From assembly GCA_965247965.1 (NCBI GenBank), contig OZ252053.1, positions 5,394,001 to 5,458,000 on the forward strand: a DNA stretch of 64,000 nt. The letters are read 5' to 3'. Both the position numbers and the translations under genes were made by a program. Positions 36,025-44,573 of this stretch are shown one piece after another. Each line of letters opens with the position of its first letter. The first letter of the stretch is position 1. The stretch comes from UBA7328 sp965247965. Lineage in GTDB: Bacteria; Bacteroidota; Bacteroidia; Chitinophagales; Saprospiraceae. The notes beneath the pieces were generated by a model. That model was not told the origin of the DNA and did no database searches. It saw only the letters and a list, made by a program, of their open reading frames with translations.

Positions 36025-36337
36025 AGGATATACGGGTAGAGTTGAATTTGACAGTGATGCAGGCATATTTCACGGGGAGGTGATGGACACCAGGGATGTG
36101 ATAACCTTTCAAGGAAAGACGGTCGACGAAATTCAGAAGGCGTTTAAAAATTCTGTAGATGAGTATTTGGATTTTTGCAGAGAACGAGGTGAACAACCCG
36201 ATAAGCCATTTTCGGGTAAATTCATTTTGAGATTATCGCCGGAATTACACCACAAGTTACATATTAGAGCCATCGATTCCGGGAAAAGCCTGAATGCGTG
36301 GGTAAGTGACACTTTGGAAAGAGTAACTTCACAGTAA
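36011..36337 (+). CDS. hicB: HicB antitoxin with C-terminal RHH-like domain
   Basis: 108 residues. YTGRVEFDSDAGIFHGEVMD and TVDEIQKAFKNSVDEYLDFC form the HicB fold (residues 5-60), and LRLSPELHHKLHIRAIDSGKSLNAWV is an Arc-like ribbon-helix-helix (75-105). It neutralises HicA and likely represses the operon. Confidence 0.9.
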   Translation: MMKHKGYTGRVEFDSDAGIFHGEVMDTRDVITFQGKTVDEIQKAFKNSVDEYLDFCRERGEQPDKPFSGKFILRLSPELHHKLHIRAIDSGKSLNAWVSDTLERVTSQ

Positions 36338-36341
36338 GCTC

Positions 36342-36412
36342 AGGCGAGGACAGTCTACCTGCCTCAAGCAGGCCATCAGCAACCCACGGTTGTCGATGGC
36401 GTCCCGCCTTAG
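36342..36412 (+). repeat. Repeat flanking hicAB, right copy
   Basis: Direct repeat of 35592-35683; starts 5 bases after the hicB stop. Both contain a CCTGCCTCA...GGCC core. Confidence 0.75.
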
Positions 36413-36417
36413 ACCCA

Positions 36418-36999
36418 CTACTCCCCAATCGGCCCCAATTCCACACCCTCGGAGTACGCCACCTTAATCCCACTATCTCTGAATGCCTGTTTGACTTTAC
36501 CGTACACTTCAAAAGTTGCGTCCCAATAATAATCGGGATTGATATACGGTCTTATAGCCACGACGAGATTATGACTGTCATACGATTCTATACCAATAAG
36601 TGGCTCGGGTTCATTCAGAATATGGCTACATGCAGTGAGCTCATTTTTGATCACCTCTTGTACTTTTGGAAAGCTCTCTTCATAAGGCATTGTTACATTT
36701 AATTCCATCCTGATCTTTCCTTCGGTAGACATATTGGCAATAATATTATCGGTCACTTGCCCATTGGGAATAATGAGTGTTTTATCACCTGGTGTGATAA
36801 GAGTTGTATTGAAAATCTGTATAGCTTTCACCTTACCAAACATATCCGAAATTTGCACCCAGTCTCCCACTTTGTAAGGTTTGAAGAAAATAATCGTTAA
36901 CCCGGAAGCGAAATTGCCCAAAAATCCCTGAAGGGCCAGACCGATCGCAAAACCTGCAGCAGCCAATATACCAATCAGTGCGGTCATCTCGATTCCCAA
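36418..36999 (-). pseudogene. MscS mechanosensitive channel, N-terminus lost at a MITE
   Basis: Residues match MscS from the middle of TM3 (AAAGFAIGLALQGFLGNFAS) through the beta domain (PYKVGDWVQI, IPNGQV) to the C-terminal vestibule domain. TM1 and TM2 are missing: three codons upstream of the TTG the frame ends inside the MITE that begins at 37001. The pore helix remains, but the protein is very unlikely to insert correctly. Confidence 0.85.
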
Positions 37000-37000
37000 C

Positions 37001-37169
37001 CTAGTGCATTAGGCATTAAGTAATGAACCTCATAAACAAAGTTATTTTTCTTCTGATCAAGGCGGAAAAACCGGAGTTATGCCTAAGCATAATGAGGATT
37101 TTTCCAACCCCGAGCAGGAGGAAAAGAACAAGTTTCATGGGGGTCAGGATTTAGTGCCTGGTGCACTAG
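37001..37169 (+). mobile_element. CTAG-bounded MITE, copy 5
   Basis: 169 bases, ends CTAGTGCATTAGGCATTAAG and CCTGGTGCACTAG. Differs from copy 6 (38528) at only about two bases. Its right CTAG is shared with IS630 element 2. It truncates mscS. Confidence 0.85.
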
Positions 37170-37957
37170 TGCATCGGGAACGAAGTTCTTGAACCATGAG
37201 GTTGAGCTTCGATAAATCCTTTGAATTTCCACTTATACGGTTTAAACAATAGTGTGTTGTAGAATGCAATGTAAGATTCAATTTTGGATTTCAGATCGTC
37301 CACTGATATAAAATTTCCGTTCTTAATTCTGTGCCTTTGTAGTTTTCCAAACCAGTTTTCGATAGGGTTGAGCCAGGAACAGTGTTTTGGAGTATATACA
37401 AAAAAGATGCGATGTTCGGGATTCTCTAAAAATGCTTGTCTGGAAGCTTGACTTTTTAGAATTCCCTTATACTCTTTTGTTCCTAAGTCTCCCCTATAAT
37501 CGATTTGCTGGGCTACCCAACGCACCAAAGATTCCGATTTATGTGTATTGAGTTGATCAGCAAGAAATCCGATTTGTTTATCAATTGATACAGTTGCACA
37601 ACTTTGTTTTATGAATTCTAAATAATCCTTTTCTGTACGGGTTGGATGTAATCGGTAATGGTGTATTTTTCCATTAGAAATATCCAATGCGGCCATTAAA
37701 CAGGTTGTTCCGTGTCGAGTGTATTCAGATTCAATACGACGATTTCTACCCGGGCGCATCGGAGTGCTGTTTTTTCTCTCCAAGGCTTGAATACCTGTTT
37801 TTTCGTCTACACTAAAAACACGCCTATTTGGGTCTTGCCCCGCCACTGCCCCTATAATTAAAGCACAAATGAACTCAACTTGTTTGCGAAATAATTCTCG
37901 GTCCTCAATATTGGGGTATAACCAATAATCTGACTTATCCGGCCTTAATTTGTTTTT
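37166..37957 (-). CDS. IS630 transposase, catalytic frame (orfB)
   Basis: The frame is open from the A8 slippery run (37953-37960) and gives KKNKLRPDKSDYWLYPNIED before the first ATG at 37846. RRVFSVDEKTGIQA (Asp), GFLADQLNTHKS (second Asp) and CSWLNPIENWFGKLQ (Glu) form the DDE triad. The stop TAG is part of the CTAG target site. Programmed frameshifting from orfA is the likely mode of expression. Confidence 0.85.
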   Translation of the reverse strand, partial: KNKLRPDKSDYWLYPNIEDRELFRKQVEFICALIIGAVAGQDPNRRVFSVDEKTGIQALERKNSTPMRPGRNRRIESEYTRHGTTCLMAALDISNGKIHHYRLHPTRTEKDYLEFIKQSCATVSIDKQIGFLADQLNTHKSESLVRWVAQQIDYRGDLGTKEYKGILKSQASRQAFLENPEHRIFFVYTPKHCSWLNPIENWFGKLQRHRIKNGNFISVDDLKSKIESYIAFYNTLLFKPYKWKFKGFIEAQPHGSRTSFPMH

Positions 37958-38528
37958 TTTAAAATAGTGCCCACATAACGTGGGGAAATGCTATCCACAA
38001 TTTTCCTTGCCTTTGCCACATGGGCCAACATTTCTCTTGTCCAGTAATCCATTTCAATATCATGATCCTCGGGCTTTTCACAGGCCAACCCTACAATTTG
38101 CTGCTCTTGGGCTAAGGTTATTCGTTTTGGTGCTCCACTCCTGGGCAAGTCTGATAGTACCTCCTCCTTAATCTTGGTACGTAAAACATGATCTTTCACT
38201 CGAATGCCTTGTTCATCATGTTCTAACGCTCTTAATTCCTCTTGTCCTGATTCCCAACGCCGCCTCCACCGTCGTACTGTATTTAATGAAACTCCTAAAT
38301 TTCTTGAAGTTTCATGTATACTCTTTCCTTCCATTCCTGAAACTACTATGGAAACTCGTTGTTTGTATGAACTTGGTATATTCACCTTGTGATATTCCTT
38401 TTCTAATATATCACGCTGACGTTCGTTTACTGTTAATGGGAGGGCTGTGGGAATCCCTCTCATCTTTTTTTTGTTTTGGTGAACACAAATATATTAAAAA
38501 TAGTTCTAATATTTCGTTCCCGAGGCAC
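37169..38528 (-). mobile_element. IS630-family element 2 between two MITEs
   Basis: Ends GTGCATCGGGAACGAAG and CGTTCCCGAGGCAC are inverted repeats, flanked by TA inside CTAG (37166-37169, 38528-38531). These ends resemble the MITE ends (GTGCRTCAGGMAC), so this element is the better candidate to mobilise the MITEs. It carries two frames joined at an A8 run. Confidence 0.9.
37945..38463 (-). CDS. IS630 transposase, DNA-binding frame (orfA)
   Basis: 172 residues with helix-turn-helix GKSIHETSRNLGVSLNTVRRWRRRW and the LPRSGAPKRITLAQEQQIV linker characteristic of IS630. It ends LKKTN at the A8 run. Confidence 0.85.
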   Translation of the reverse strand: MRGIPTALPLTVNERQRDILEKEYHKVNIPSSYKQRVSIVVSGMEGKSIHETSRNLGVSLNTVRRWRRRWESGQEELRALEHDEQGIRVKDHVLRTKIKEEVLSDLPRSGAPKRITLAQEQQIVGLACEKPEDHDIEMDYWTREMLAHVAKARKIVDSISPRYVGTILKKTN

Positions 38529-38696
38529 TAGTGCATTAGGCATTAAGTAATGAACCTCATAAACAAAGTTATTTTTCTTCTGATCAAGGCGGAAAAACCG
38601 GAGTTATGCCTAAGCATAATGAGGATTTTTCCAACGCCGAGCAGGAGGAAAAGAACAAGTTTCATGGGGGTCAGGATTTAGTGCCTAGTGCACTAG
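38528..38696 (+). mobile_element. CTAG-bounded MITE, copy 6
   Basis: 169 bases in the same orientation as copy 5 and nearly identical. Right end CCTAGTGCACTAG. It truncates the RES gene and supplies its stop codon. Confidence 0.85.
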
Positions 38697-39053
38697 ACTA
38701 CTTGGAACCCTTAAAACCGCAGCTTCATTTGCAGCGAGAAAATCATCCCCGATGTACTGGGTTTCCAATCCAGGGGGCTTGGCATCCCAATTGTGTGGAA
38801 GGTCTTGATGATCCAGAATAAGAATTTCGACATCATTGGGTATATCAATTTCGACGTAAAAACGATCGGTGGGCAAGTCTTTATGCAAATCTAAATGTAC
38901 CGACAATTCCAATATTGCGAGTGCTCTTGATTCTGAAGTATATACCAGCTGGGTATTTAAACTATTCCATCGAAATCCGGGTGTGTGTGCCGCACCTATA
39001 CCCTTAAACGTGGTTTCGAGATATTGCTCCCTCTCAATTCTAAATACGCGCAC
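38685..39053 (-). pseudogene. RES-domain toxin, C-terminus lost at a MITE
   Basis: MRVFRIEREQYLETTFKGIGA, the RWNS block, TSESRALAILELSVHL, then ILILDHQDLPHNWD: the RES NAD-degrading toxin fold. Native sequence ends at VPSS (38697); LVH and the TAG come from the MITE. RES toxins normally go on for about 30 residues after this Ser. The antitoxin gene lies directly upstream, sharing one base. Confidence 0.85.
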
Positions 39054-39343
39054 TAAGCAAAATTTCCGTGTTCCAATCGGTTAAGACAGTTATGGACGAC
39101 TTGAATGCCGGATAATGTGTCAAAAAGACTTTCCGGAGTCACATTGCCGAGGGACATATTAGATTTCATTAACCACCGGTTTAATTTTTCTGTTTCATTA
39201 TTAAACACCAAGTTTCCATACTCCAACACTTCTGCCATCAACAGAATTGCTTCACTACTTCTACCATTCATGAGAATTTCAGCCTTTTTATTTTTATTGT
39301 AGGTAGTTTGGGCCACCCCTATAATATTTAGAACTTTGCTCAC
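39053..39343 (-). CDS. Xre/MbcA/ParS-type (DUF2384) antitoxin, N-terminus altered
   Basis: 96 residues from GTG 39343. The C-terminal MbcA/ParS toxin-binding domain is present (LMAEVLEYGNLVF, NRWLMKSNMSLGNVTPESLFDT). The same frame is open upstream to about 39420 and encodes LPYTTVEAISKRSGLPVS, part of the expected helix-turn-helix, but has no usable start. A one-base shift near 39420 would link it to an ATG at about 39448. So the N-terminus is probably frameshifted. Confidence 0.75.
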   Translation of the reverse strand: MSKVLNIIGVAQTTYNKNKKAEILMNGRSSEAILLMAEVLEYGNLVFNNETEKLNRWLMKSNMSLGNVTPESLFDTLSGIQVVHNCLNRLEHGNFA

Positions 39344-39432
39344 AGGTAAACCAGACCGCTTACTAATCGCCTCTACCGTAGTATACGGTAATCCTTTTCT
39401 AATTATGAAATCATATTATAAGTTTCTTTTTA

Positions 39433-39450
39433 AATGACCCGTGAGTCATT
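39433..39450. promoter_or_regulatory. Inverted repeat upstream of the RES/Xre module
   Basis: AATGAC and GTCATT arms around CCGTGA. A likely autoregulatory operator of the TA module, facing the rpe promoter. Confidence 0.45.
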
Positions 39451-39462
39451 CGTCGTGTTTCT

Positions 39463-39470
39463 TAGCTTTG
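39463..39470 (+). promoter_or_regulatory. Bacteroidota-type promoter -7 box for rpe
   Basis: TAGCTTTG matches the TANNTTTG consensus of Bacteroidota, 18 bases before the rpe ATG. No clear TTG -33 box. Confidence 0.5.
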
Positions 39471-39488
39471 CATTAACAAACAATCAAA

Positions 39489-40148
39489 ATGCCACATCTG
39501 GTAGCTCCGTCAATACTTGCTGCTGACTTTCTCAAGTTGAATGAGGAGATCAAAATTGTAAACGATAGCGAAGCTGATTGGCTCCACATCGATGTCATGG
39601 ACGGTCATTTTGTACCCAATATTAGTTTTGGTTTGACACTAATGCCGGCTTTCAAGGCAGCTTCCCAAAAACCGCTCGATGTCCATCTTATGATTGAAAA
39701 TCCGGAGGACTTTATTGAAAAATTTGCAGGAGGAGGCGCTGACGTTTTGACGGTACACCTGGAAGCGTGCGACCATTTGCATCGCACTATTGAAAAAATC
39801 AAATCGCTTAATGTCAAAGCGGGAGTAGCAATTAACCCGCATACTCCCGTTACGCTATTAGAAGATATTATAGATGACATTGATCTGGTATGCGTAATGA
39901 GTGTCAATCCCGGTTGTGGAGGTCAGAAATTTATTTACCAGACTTTGCCGAAAATCAGAAAACTGAAATCGATGATCACTGAGCGAAATCTTGATACCAT
40001 GATAGAAATTGATGGTGGGGTAGGGCTCGAAAATGCCGAGACTATTCTAAAGGCAGGAGCCGACATTTTGGTAGCTGGTAATACGGTTTTTAAGTCGAAG
40101 AATTCTGTGGATACTATTAGCAGTTTAAAGAATATTGGCGAGGTTTAA
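39489..40148 (+). CDS. rpe: Ribulose-phosphate 3-epimerase
   Basis: 219 residues of a TIM-barrel enzyme converting ribulose 5-phosphate and xylulose 5-phosphate. APSILAADF, HIDVMDGHFVPNISFG (metal His and catalytic Asp), LDVHLMIENPE, MSVNPGCGGQKF and EIDGGVGLENA are all family motifs. Length normal. It works in the pentose phosphate pathway. The next frame begins at the overlapping TAATG. Confidence 0.97.
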   Translation: MPHLVAPSILAADFLKLNEEIKIVNDSEADWLHIDVMDGHFVPNISFGLTLMPAFKAASQKPLDVHLMIENPEDFIEKFAGGGADVLTVHLEACDHLHRTIEKIKSLNVKAGVAINPHTPVTLLEDIIDDIDLVCVMSVNPGCGGQKFIYQTLPKIRKLKSMITERNLDTMIEIDGGVGLENAETILKAGADILVAGNTVFKSKNSVDTISSLKNIGEV

Positions 40149-40207
40149 TGGAAGACAGAAGGCAGAAGACGGAAGACAGAAGGCAGAAGACAGAAGACAG
40201 AAGATGT
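40148..40207 (+). repeat. Tandem GAAGACAGAAGGCA word-repeat
   Basis: Five or so degenerate units of about 14 bases, translated in frame as EDRRQKT repeats at the head of the next gene. Followed at about 40213-40240 by a GGTGGATTCCCC-TTTA-GGGG palindrome like the ones near 51660. Confidence 0.75.
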
Positions 40208-42781
40208 GACTGTGAGGGTGGATTCCCCTTTAGGGGTGAGGGGTTTGCGCAGGAATGTAATTCTATTGACCATGTTCACCGGGTTCTATTTAGCACAATA
40301 GTCGCCCTCCTCTTTGTAAATGCAATTTCCGCCCAAACCATCACCGTACAAGGCAAAATCAAAAATGCGCTGGGCGAAGAACCCATCGAATTCGCGACAG
40401 TGTTTTTTGAAAAATCAGGCATCTCTACAAGTTCAGACGACAATGGATATTTCAGTTTGCAGACATTGTGGAGTGACGAATTGATTTTATCAATAAGCAG
40501 ATTGGGCTTTAGAAGTTTTAATGCAACCATCAAAGAGAACAAGAATATTTTCCTTGAGATTACTATGGTTCCACAGGAATCCGATGTGGAAGTTATTGTC
40601 ACCGAAAGTCGACTCAAAGGCACCGAAATGATCAGGGAACGTGCCGAGGAATTGAAATTTTTACCTTCCGCTTCGGGAAACTTCGAAAGCATCCTGCCAC
40701 ACATAGCCTTAGGTACTCGTTCGGGCACCGGTGGTGAACTCAGTTCACAATATAACGTACGCGGCGGCAATTACGATGAGAATCTCGTTTACGTCAACGA
40801 CTTTGAAATATTCAGACCCCAACTCATCAGCAGCAGCCAGCAGGAAGGACTTTCTTTTCCGAATATCGACCTGATGCGTGATTTGTCTTTTTCATCGGGC
40901 GGCTATGAAGCTAAATATGGAGACAAGATGTCGTCCGTTTTGGACATTAAGTACAAACGCCCTACTGATTTTAGAGGTTCATTAAGCGGTGGTTTTCTTG
41001 GAGGTTCTGCACATCTGGAAGGATCTGCAAAGGTGGGTATAAAAGATTTTCAAAGGATGCGATACTTGCTGGGTGCGAGATATAAGACCACTCAGTATTT
41101 GCTTGGCTCTCTGGATGTGGAAGGGCAATACATCCCTCGGTTTGCTGATATCCAGGGATATATGACTTATGACCTCACGCGAGACTTGCAAATTGGATTT
41201 ATTGGGAATTACAATCGTAGCAAGTACGAATTTCAGCCTATAAGTAGAGCTACGGCTTTGGGCCTTATCGATTTTGGGCTACGACTCACCACCGTTTTCG
41301 AAGGACAGGAAGCCGATGAATTTACTACGGGAATGGGTGGAGTTTCGCTGACCTTCATTCCTGAAAAAGAAAAAAATCCACTCTTTATCAAACTGCTCGC
41401 TTCGCGTTATCAAGGGAATGAGAAGGAGAGTTTTGATATAACCGGGTTTTATCGATTGAGCCAGGTAGAGACGGACTTAGGAAGTGAAGATTCGACCGAG
41501 GAAGTGGCCATTCTCGGCTTGGGTACGGAGCAGGAATTTGGGCGAAATCGTTTGCTCAGCGAAATAACCAATGTGGCGCTTAGAGGTGGAATTGAACTCC
41601 AACCAAACCGCAGTGGAAAACCCGTTCATTTCTTACAATGGGGTCTGAAATACCAGAGAGAGCAAATGAATGACCAATTGAATGAATGGATCCGAGTCGA
41701 TTCGGCAGGTTATTCCCTTCCCGCGAGCGAGACGGAGGTTCTGATTTTCGAGGTTCTCAAATCAAAAAATAAGCTGTTATCTGAGCGCATCACGGGATTC
41801 CTGCAGAACAGTTTGGACATCAAAGGTCGGTCTTCAGAGCTGAAATTCAATTACGGCGCAAGGTTTGCCTATTGGACGTTGAATGATGAATTGATCATCA
41901 GTCCACGCGCCCAATTGCTTTTCAAACCTGAGGGAGAAGATGTGCGAGTGTCTTACAAATTGGCAGGCGGACTCTACTACCAAAGCCCTTTTTATAGGGA
42001 GTTGAGAAGACCCGATGGTACGGTGAACACCAAACTCAAATCACAAAAGTCCATTCACGCCCTGGCTGGAGTGACTTATGATTTTTTCTGGAAAGGCATT
42101 AGTAACAAGCCGTTCAAACTGATCACAGAAGTTTATTACAAGAAATTTTCTAACCTCACGTCCTATGATATCGATAATGTGCGGCTCAGATACAGCGGTG
42201 AAAATGACGCTGCGGGCTATGCCATCGGCTTTGATTTCCGACTGAACGGGGCCTTTGTCCCAGGCACGGAATCGTGGGTCAATCTATCATTTCTGAAGAC
42301 GCGTGAAAATATCACTGACGTACAGCATCTGAGCGTATCACCGGGAGAAAGTCCCCGGGAAGTCAGCAATGTACCAAGACCTTCCGATCAATTCTTTAAT
42401 GTATCTGTATTTTTTCAGGATTACTTGCCCGGCAATGAAAACTTCAAGGTGAATCTCAATATGATTTTCGGTTCGGGCCTACCTTTCGGACTGAGAGAAA
42501 ACAACCAGGTCTTTCGAAATGTGTTCAGATATAAGGGGTACAAAAGGGTGGACATCGGCTTTTCTTACCACCTGTGGGATGCTTCGAGAATCAAACAAAG
42601 GCCCCGTAGCATATTTCGCTCGCTCGACAACGCCTGGATCACACTGGAAGTCTTCAATTTGATGGGCATTGAAAATGTATCCTCTAATACCTGGGTCCGT
42701 ACGATCTTTAATCAGCAATTTGCGGTACCTAATAATTTGACGACGAGGAGGGTGAATTTGAGGTGCAAGGTGGAGTTTTAG
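40148..42781 (+). CDS. TonB-dependent receptor with carboxypeptidase-regulatory-like domain
   Basis: 877 codons from the ATG overlapping the rpe stop. The first 40 codons are repeat-derived; the real signal peptide is LFSTIVALLFVNAISAQ (about residues 47-63), but no in-frame ATG precedes it closely, so expression depends on the repeat or on a rare start. A CarbopepD_reg-like domain (TVQGKIKNALGEEPIEFATVF) follows, then a plug domain (QYNVRGGNYDENLVYVNDFEI) and a 22-strand-type barrel ending in VNLRCKVEF. Outer-membrane uptake of an unknown ligand; no SusD partner. Confidence 0.85.
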   Translation: MEDRRQKTEDRRQKTEDRRCDCEGGFPFRGEGFAQECNSIDHVHRVLFSTIVALLFVNAISAQTITVQGKIKNALGEEPIEFATVFFEKSGISTSSDDNGYFSLQTLWSDELILSISRLGFRSFNATIKENKNIFLEITMVPQESDVEVIVTESRLKGTEMIRERAEELKFLPSASGNFESILPHIALGTRSGTGGELSSQYNVRGGNYDENLVYVNDFEIFRPQLISSSQQEGLSFPNIDLMRDLSFSSGGYEAKYGDKMSSVLDIKYKRPTDFRGSLSGGFLGGSAHLEGSAKVGIKDFQRMRYLLGARYKTTQYLLGSLDVEGQYIPRFADIQGYMTYDLTRDLQIGFIGNYNRSKYEFQPISRATALGLIDFGLRLTTVFEGQEADEFTTGMGGVSLTFIPEKEKNPLFIKLLASRYQGNEKESFDITGFYRLSQVETDLGSEDSTEEVAILGLGTEQEFGRNRLLSEITNVALRGGIELQPNRSGKPVHFLQWGLKYQREQMNDQLNEWIRVDSAGYSLPASETEVLIFEVLKSKNKLLSERITGFLQNSLDIKGRSSELKFNYGARFAYWTLNDELIISPRAQLLFKPEGEDVRVSYKLAGGLYYQSPFYRELRRPDGTVNTKLKSQKSIHALAGVTYDFFWKGISNKPFKLITEVYYKKFSNLTSYDIDNVRLRYSGENDAAGYAIGFDFRLNGAFVPGTESWVNLSFLKTRENITDVQHLSVSPGESPREVSNVPRPSDQFFNVSVFFQDYLPGNENFKVNLNMIFGSGLPFGLRENNQVFRNVFRYKGYKRVDIGFSYHLWDASRIKQRPRSIFRSLDNAWITLEVFNLMGIENVSSNTWVRTIFNQQFAVPNNLTTRRVNLRCKVEF

Positions 42782-42789
42782 AACAAAGC

Positions 42790-42943
42790 AGTAGGATCCT
42801 TGAGCCTGCAGGCCCGCCTGCCTCGGGCAGGGATCAGTGAGCCAAATTATTTTGCTTATGGAGGTATCGGAGCTAGATATTATATCGGCTCACCGATCTT
42901 TACGCTAGCGCTCCAGGCCTGTCTGTCGACCAGGCAGGCTCAA
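42790..42943. repeat. REP-like CCTGCC/GGCAGG repeats
   Basis: Two patches, about 42801-42840 and 42913-42945, hold CCTGCAGGCCCGCCTGCC and CTGTCTGTCGACCAGGCAGG type strings that pair with each other. No gene in this 160-base gap; they may end the converging transcripts. Confidence 0.5.
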
Positions 42944-43606
42944 CTATCCTATACCCAATCCTTCCAAAAAAGCTTTCAATTCTTCCTTCGGTATTTTATG
43001 ACCACCTCTAAATTGTGAGATTTTAATTATTAATTCATTTTTATCAATTACTTCCCTGATGCCTTGGAGCCTGCTCTCATCGATAAATTCGTCATCGGTT
43101 CCATACATCAGATAGAGCTTCTTTCCAGCCAAAAAAATTTTCAATTGCAAGTAAGAAATGTCCTCCGGAATCCATCCCGCCCAATTTATAAGCACATCGT
43201 ACCTGGGCATCTTAGCGTGAATCCACCTCCACATCGTAGCACAACCTTGTGAAAATCCAAAGAAGATAATTTTCACATTTTGATTGACGTGATTACAATG
43301 GCGGTCATAGAGACTTTGCAGGTAATTGGTAAAATCTTCGATTTCGTCGTACCTGTCCTGTTTTGTCATCCAGCACGCTACAGGTTCGTTATTGTCATGC
43401 CAGTAGAATCGGGAGAGGCCTTCGGGAGCGATTACGAAGTGATCATTCTCATCCAGGATGTCGAATTTTCGGATGATACGATTGGCAAGTTGGCCGTATC
43501 CGTGCATGACAAACCAGATGTATTTTGTCTTTTTGCTGAGTTCGCCGTAAGTGGAGTAGTGGGCTGTGCGGGTGGTTTTGTAGCTGTGGTTTTTGAAGTG
43601 CATCAT
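42944..43606 (-). CDS. Alpha/beta hydrolase, carboxylesterase/phospholipase type
   Basis: 220 residues. FVMHGYGQLA (oxyanion region), FGFSQGCATMWRW with nucleophile Ser, YGTDDEFI with Asp, and RGGHKIP with His complete the triad of the YpfH/LypA-like esterases. Cytosolic. Its ATG overlaps the TAA of the preceding toxin-like gene by one base. Confidence 0.8.
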   Translation of the reverse strand: MMHFKNHSYKTTRTAHYSTYGELSKKTKYIWFVMHGYGQLANRIIRKFDILDENDHFVIAPEGLSRFYWHDNNEPVACWMTKQDRYDEIEDFTNYLQSLYDRHCNHVNQNVKIIFFGFSQGCATMWRWIHAKMPRYDVLINWAGWIPEDISYLQLKIFLAGKKLYLMYGTDDEFIDESRLQGIREVIDKNELIIKISQFRGGHKIPKEELKAFLEGLGIG

Positions 43607-43893
43607 TAATCAAAGATTCCATTCTTTTTGAGGTGTTCCAAATACTTCTGCTTGCTGAGAGGACATTTGGCGAGATCGATAAACATTCTCTTACTCAATT
43701 TGCATTGGTCTGCCATTTGATGGATTAATGGTTCACTGATATCCCTTTTGCTACCGTGGCTGACTTTTCTGTAAAACGCAAATCTCCCATTATGAAAAAA
43801 ATCCAAGTACAAGTGGTCCTTGCTCTTTGTATTCGAATCCATAAATCCCTTTTTCTTTAAATTTTGGTAGGTCTTTCTTTTGTCAATGACCAT
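43606..43893 (-). CDS. HicA-like toxin
   Basis: 95 residues. YQNLKKKGF at the N-terminus and FYRKVSHGSKRDI, with the His of the HicA-type K-x-S-H-G motif, suggest an mRNA interferase of the HicA group. It overlaps its partner by 11 bases. Assignment is by motif and context only. Confidence 0.6.
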   Translation of the reverse strand: MVIDKRKTYQNLKKKGFMDSNTKSKDHLYLDFFHNGRFAFYRKVSHGSKRDISEPLIHQMADQCKLSKRMFIDLAKCPLSKQKYLEHLKKNGIFD

Positions 43894-44212
43894 TTGTTAC
43901 AACAATCTCTTTAACGAACTGATTCATAAGCGACTTAACCAGGCTGAGTCTTTCGGTAATTTTATGATTAGGAAGTGAATTGAGTTTTTGGTATAAATAG
44001 TCAAACTCCTCGTTAAAATTGCACTTGGCCTCATCCCTGCTTCCTCCAGTTCCGATAAGATCTAAAAACTCATTCTTTATAACAATATAATCTTTCACCT
44101 TTTCCAATGAACAGCGAACGGGATAGTTCAGAATGTATTTACGATCGTTTACATCAATGCTGCTAGGGGAATAGGACAACAAGTAAGGCTCTTTGATGAT
44201 GGCCGTCTCCAT
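43883..44212 (-). CDS. HicB-like antitoxin partner
   Basis: 109 residues. YPVRCSLEKVKDYIVIKNEFLDLIGTGGSRDEAKCNFNEEFDYLYQKL-type segment resembles the partially folded HicB core that senses the toxin. Same operon as the HicA-like gene, antitoxin first. Family call tentative. Confidence 0.55.
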   Translation of the reverse strand: METAIIKEPYLLSYSPSSIDVNDRKYILNYPVRCSLEKVKDYIVIKNEFLDLIGTGGSRDEAKCNFNEEFDYLYQKLNSLPNHKITERLSLVKSLMNQFVKEIVVTNGH

Positions 44213-44254
44213 ATTATTTAACTAAAAATTATTATTTAGCATATCTTCCTCTAT

Positions 44255-44479
44255 TCAAACTTGGAGATCCATTTCATTTGAAATCATATCTGCCGCAAAT
44301 TCCAATGCCGCTTTAACACCATCCTCCGTCAAATGTGGATACCCCACCAAAATATCTGGAATGGTAAAGCCGTCCGCAATTTTACGAACGATTAATTCAA
44401 CTGTAATTCTGGTTCCTTTAATAATAGGTTTACCCATCATTACATCAGGATTTCTTTCTATGAGGTTGTGATATTTCAT
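44255..44479 (-). CDS. DUF433 antitoxin-like protein
   Basis: 74 residues. PDVMMGKPIIKGTRITVELI then ADGFTIPDILVGYPHLTEDGV: a complete DUF433, a helix-turn-helix fold often serving as VapB-like antitoxin. No PIN or DUF5615 toxin follows directly. A truncated relative lies at 20480. Confidence 0.85.
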   Translation of the reverse strand: MKYHNLIERNPDVMMGKPIIKGTRITVELIVRKIADGFTIPDILVGYPHLTEDGVKAALEFAADMISNEMDLQV

Positions 44480-44543
44480 AATTTCTCCATTCTAGCCACG
44501 AAGTTAAGAAACAAATGAGTGTAATAGTAAATCACCTTGGACG

Positions 44544-44569
44544 CCCGTCAACCGTCTGCCGTCAACCGT
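44544..44569. repeat. CCGTCAACCGTCTG word-repeat
   Basis: Four degenerate CCGTC-A/T-A/G-C units between DUF433 and the SRPBCC gene. Related to 14208-14228 and 61653-61686. Confidence 0.55.
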
Positions 44570-44573
44570 TTGG

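Noticed and set aside
37001..38696. CRISPR-like array from repeated MITE copies
   Set aside because: The repeats are 168-196 bases, bounded by CTAG and scattered; there are no regular spacers and no cas genes.
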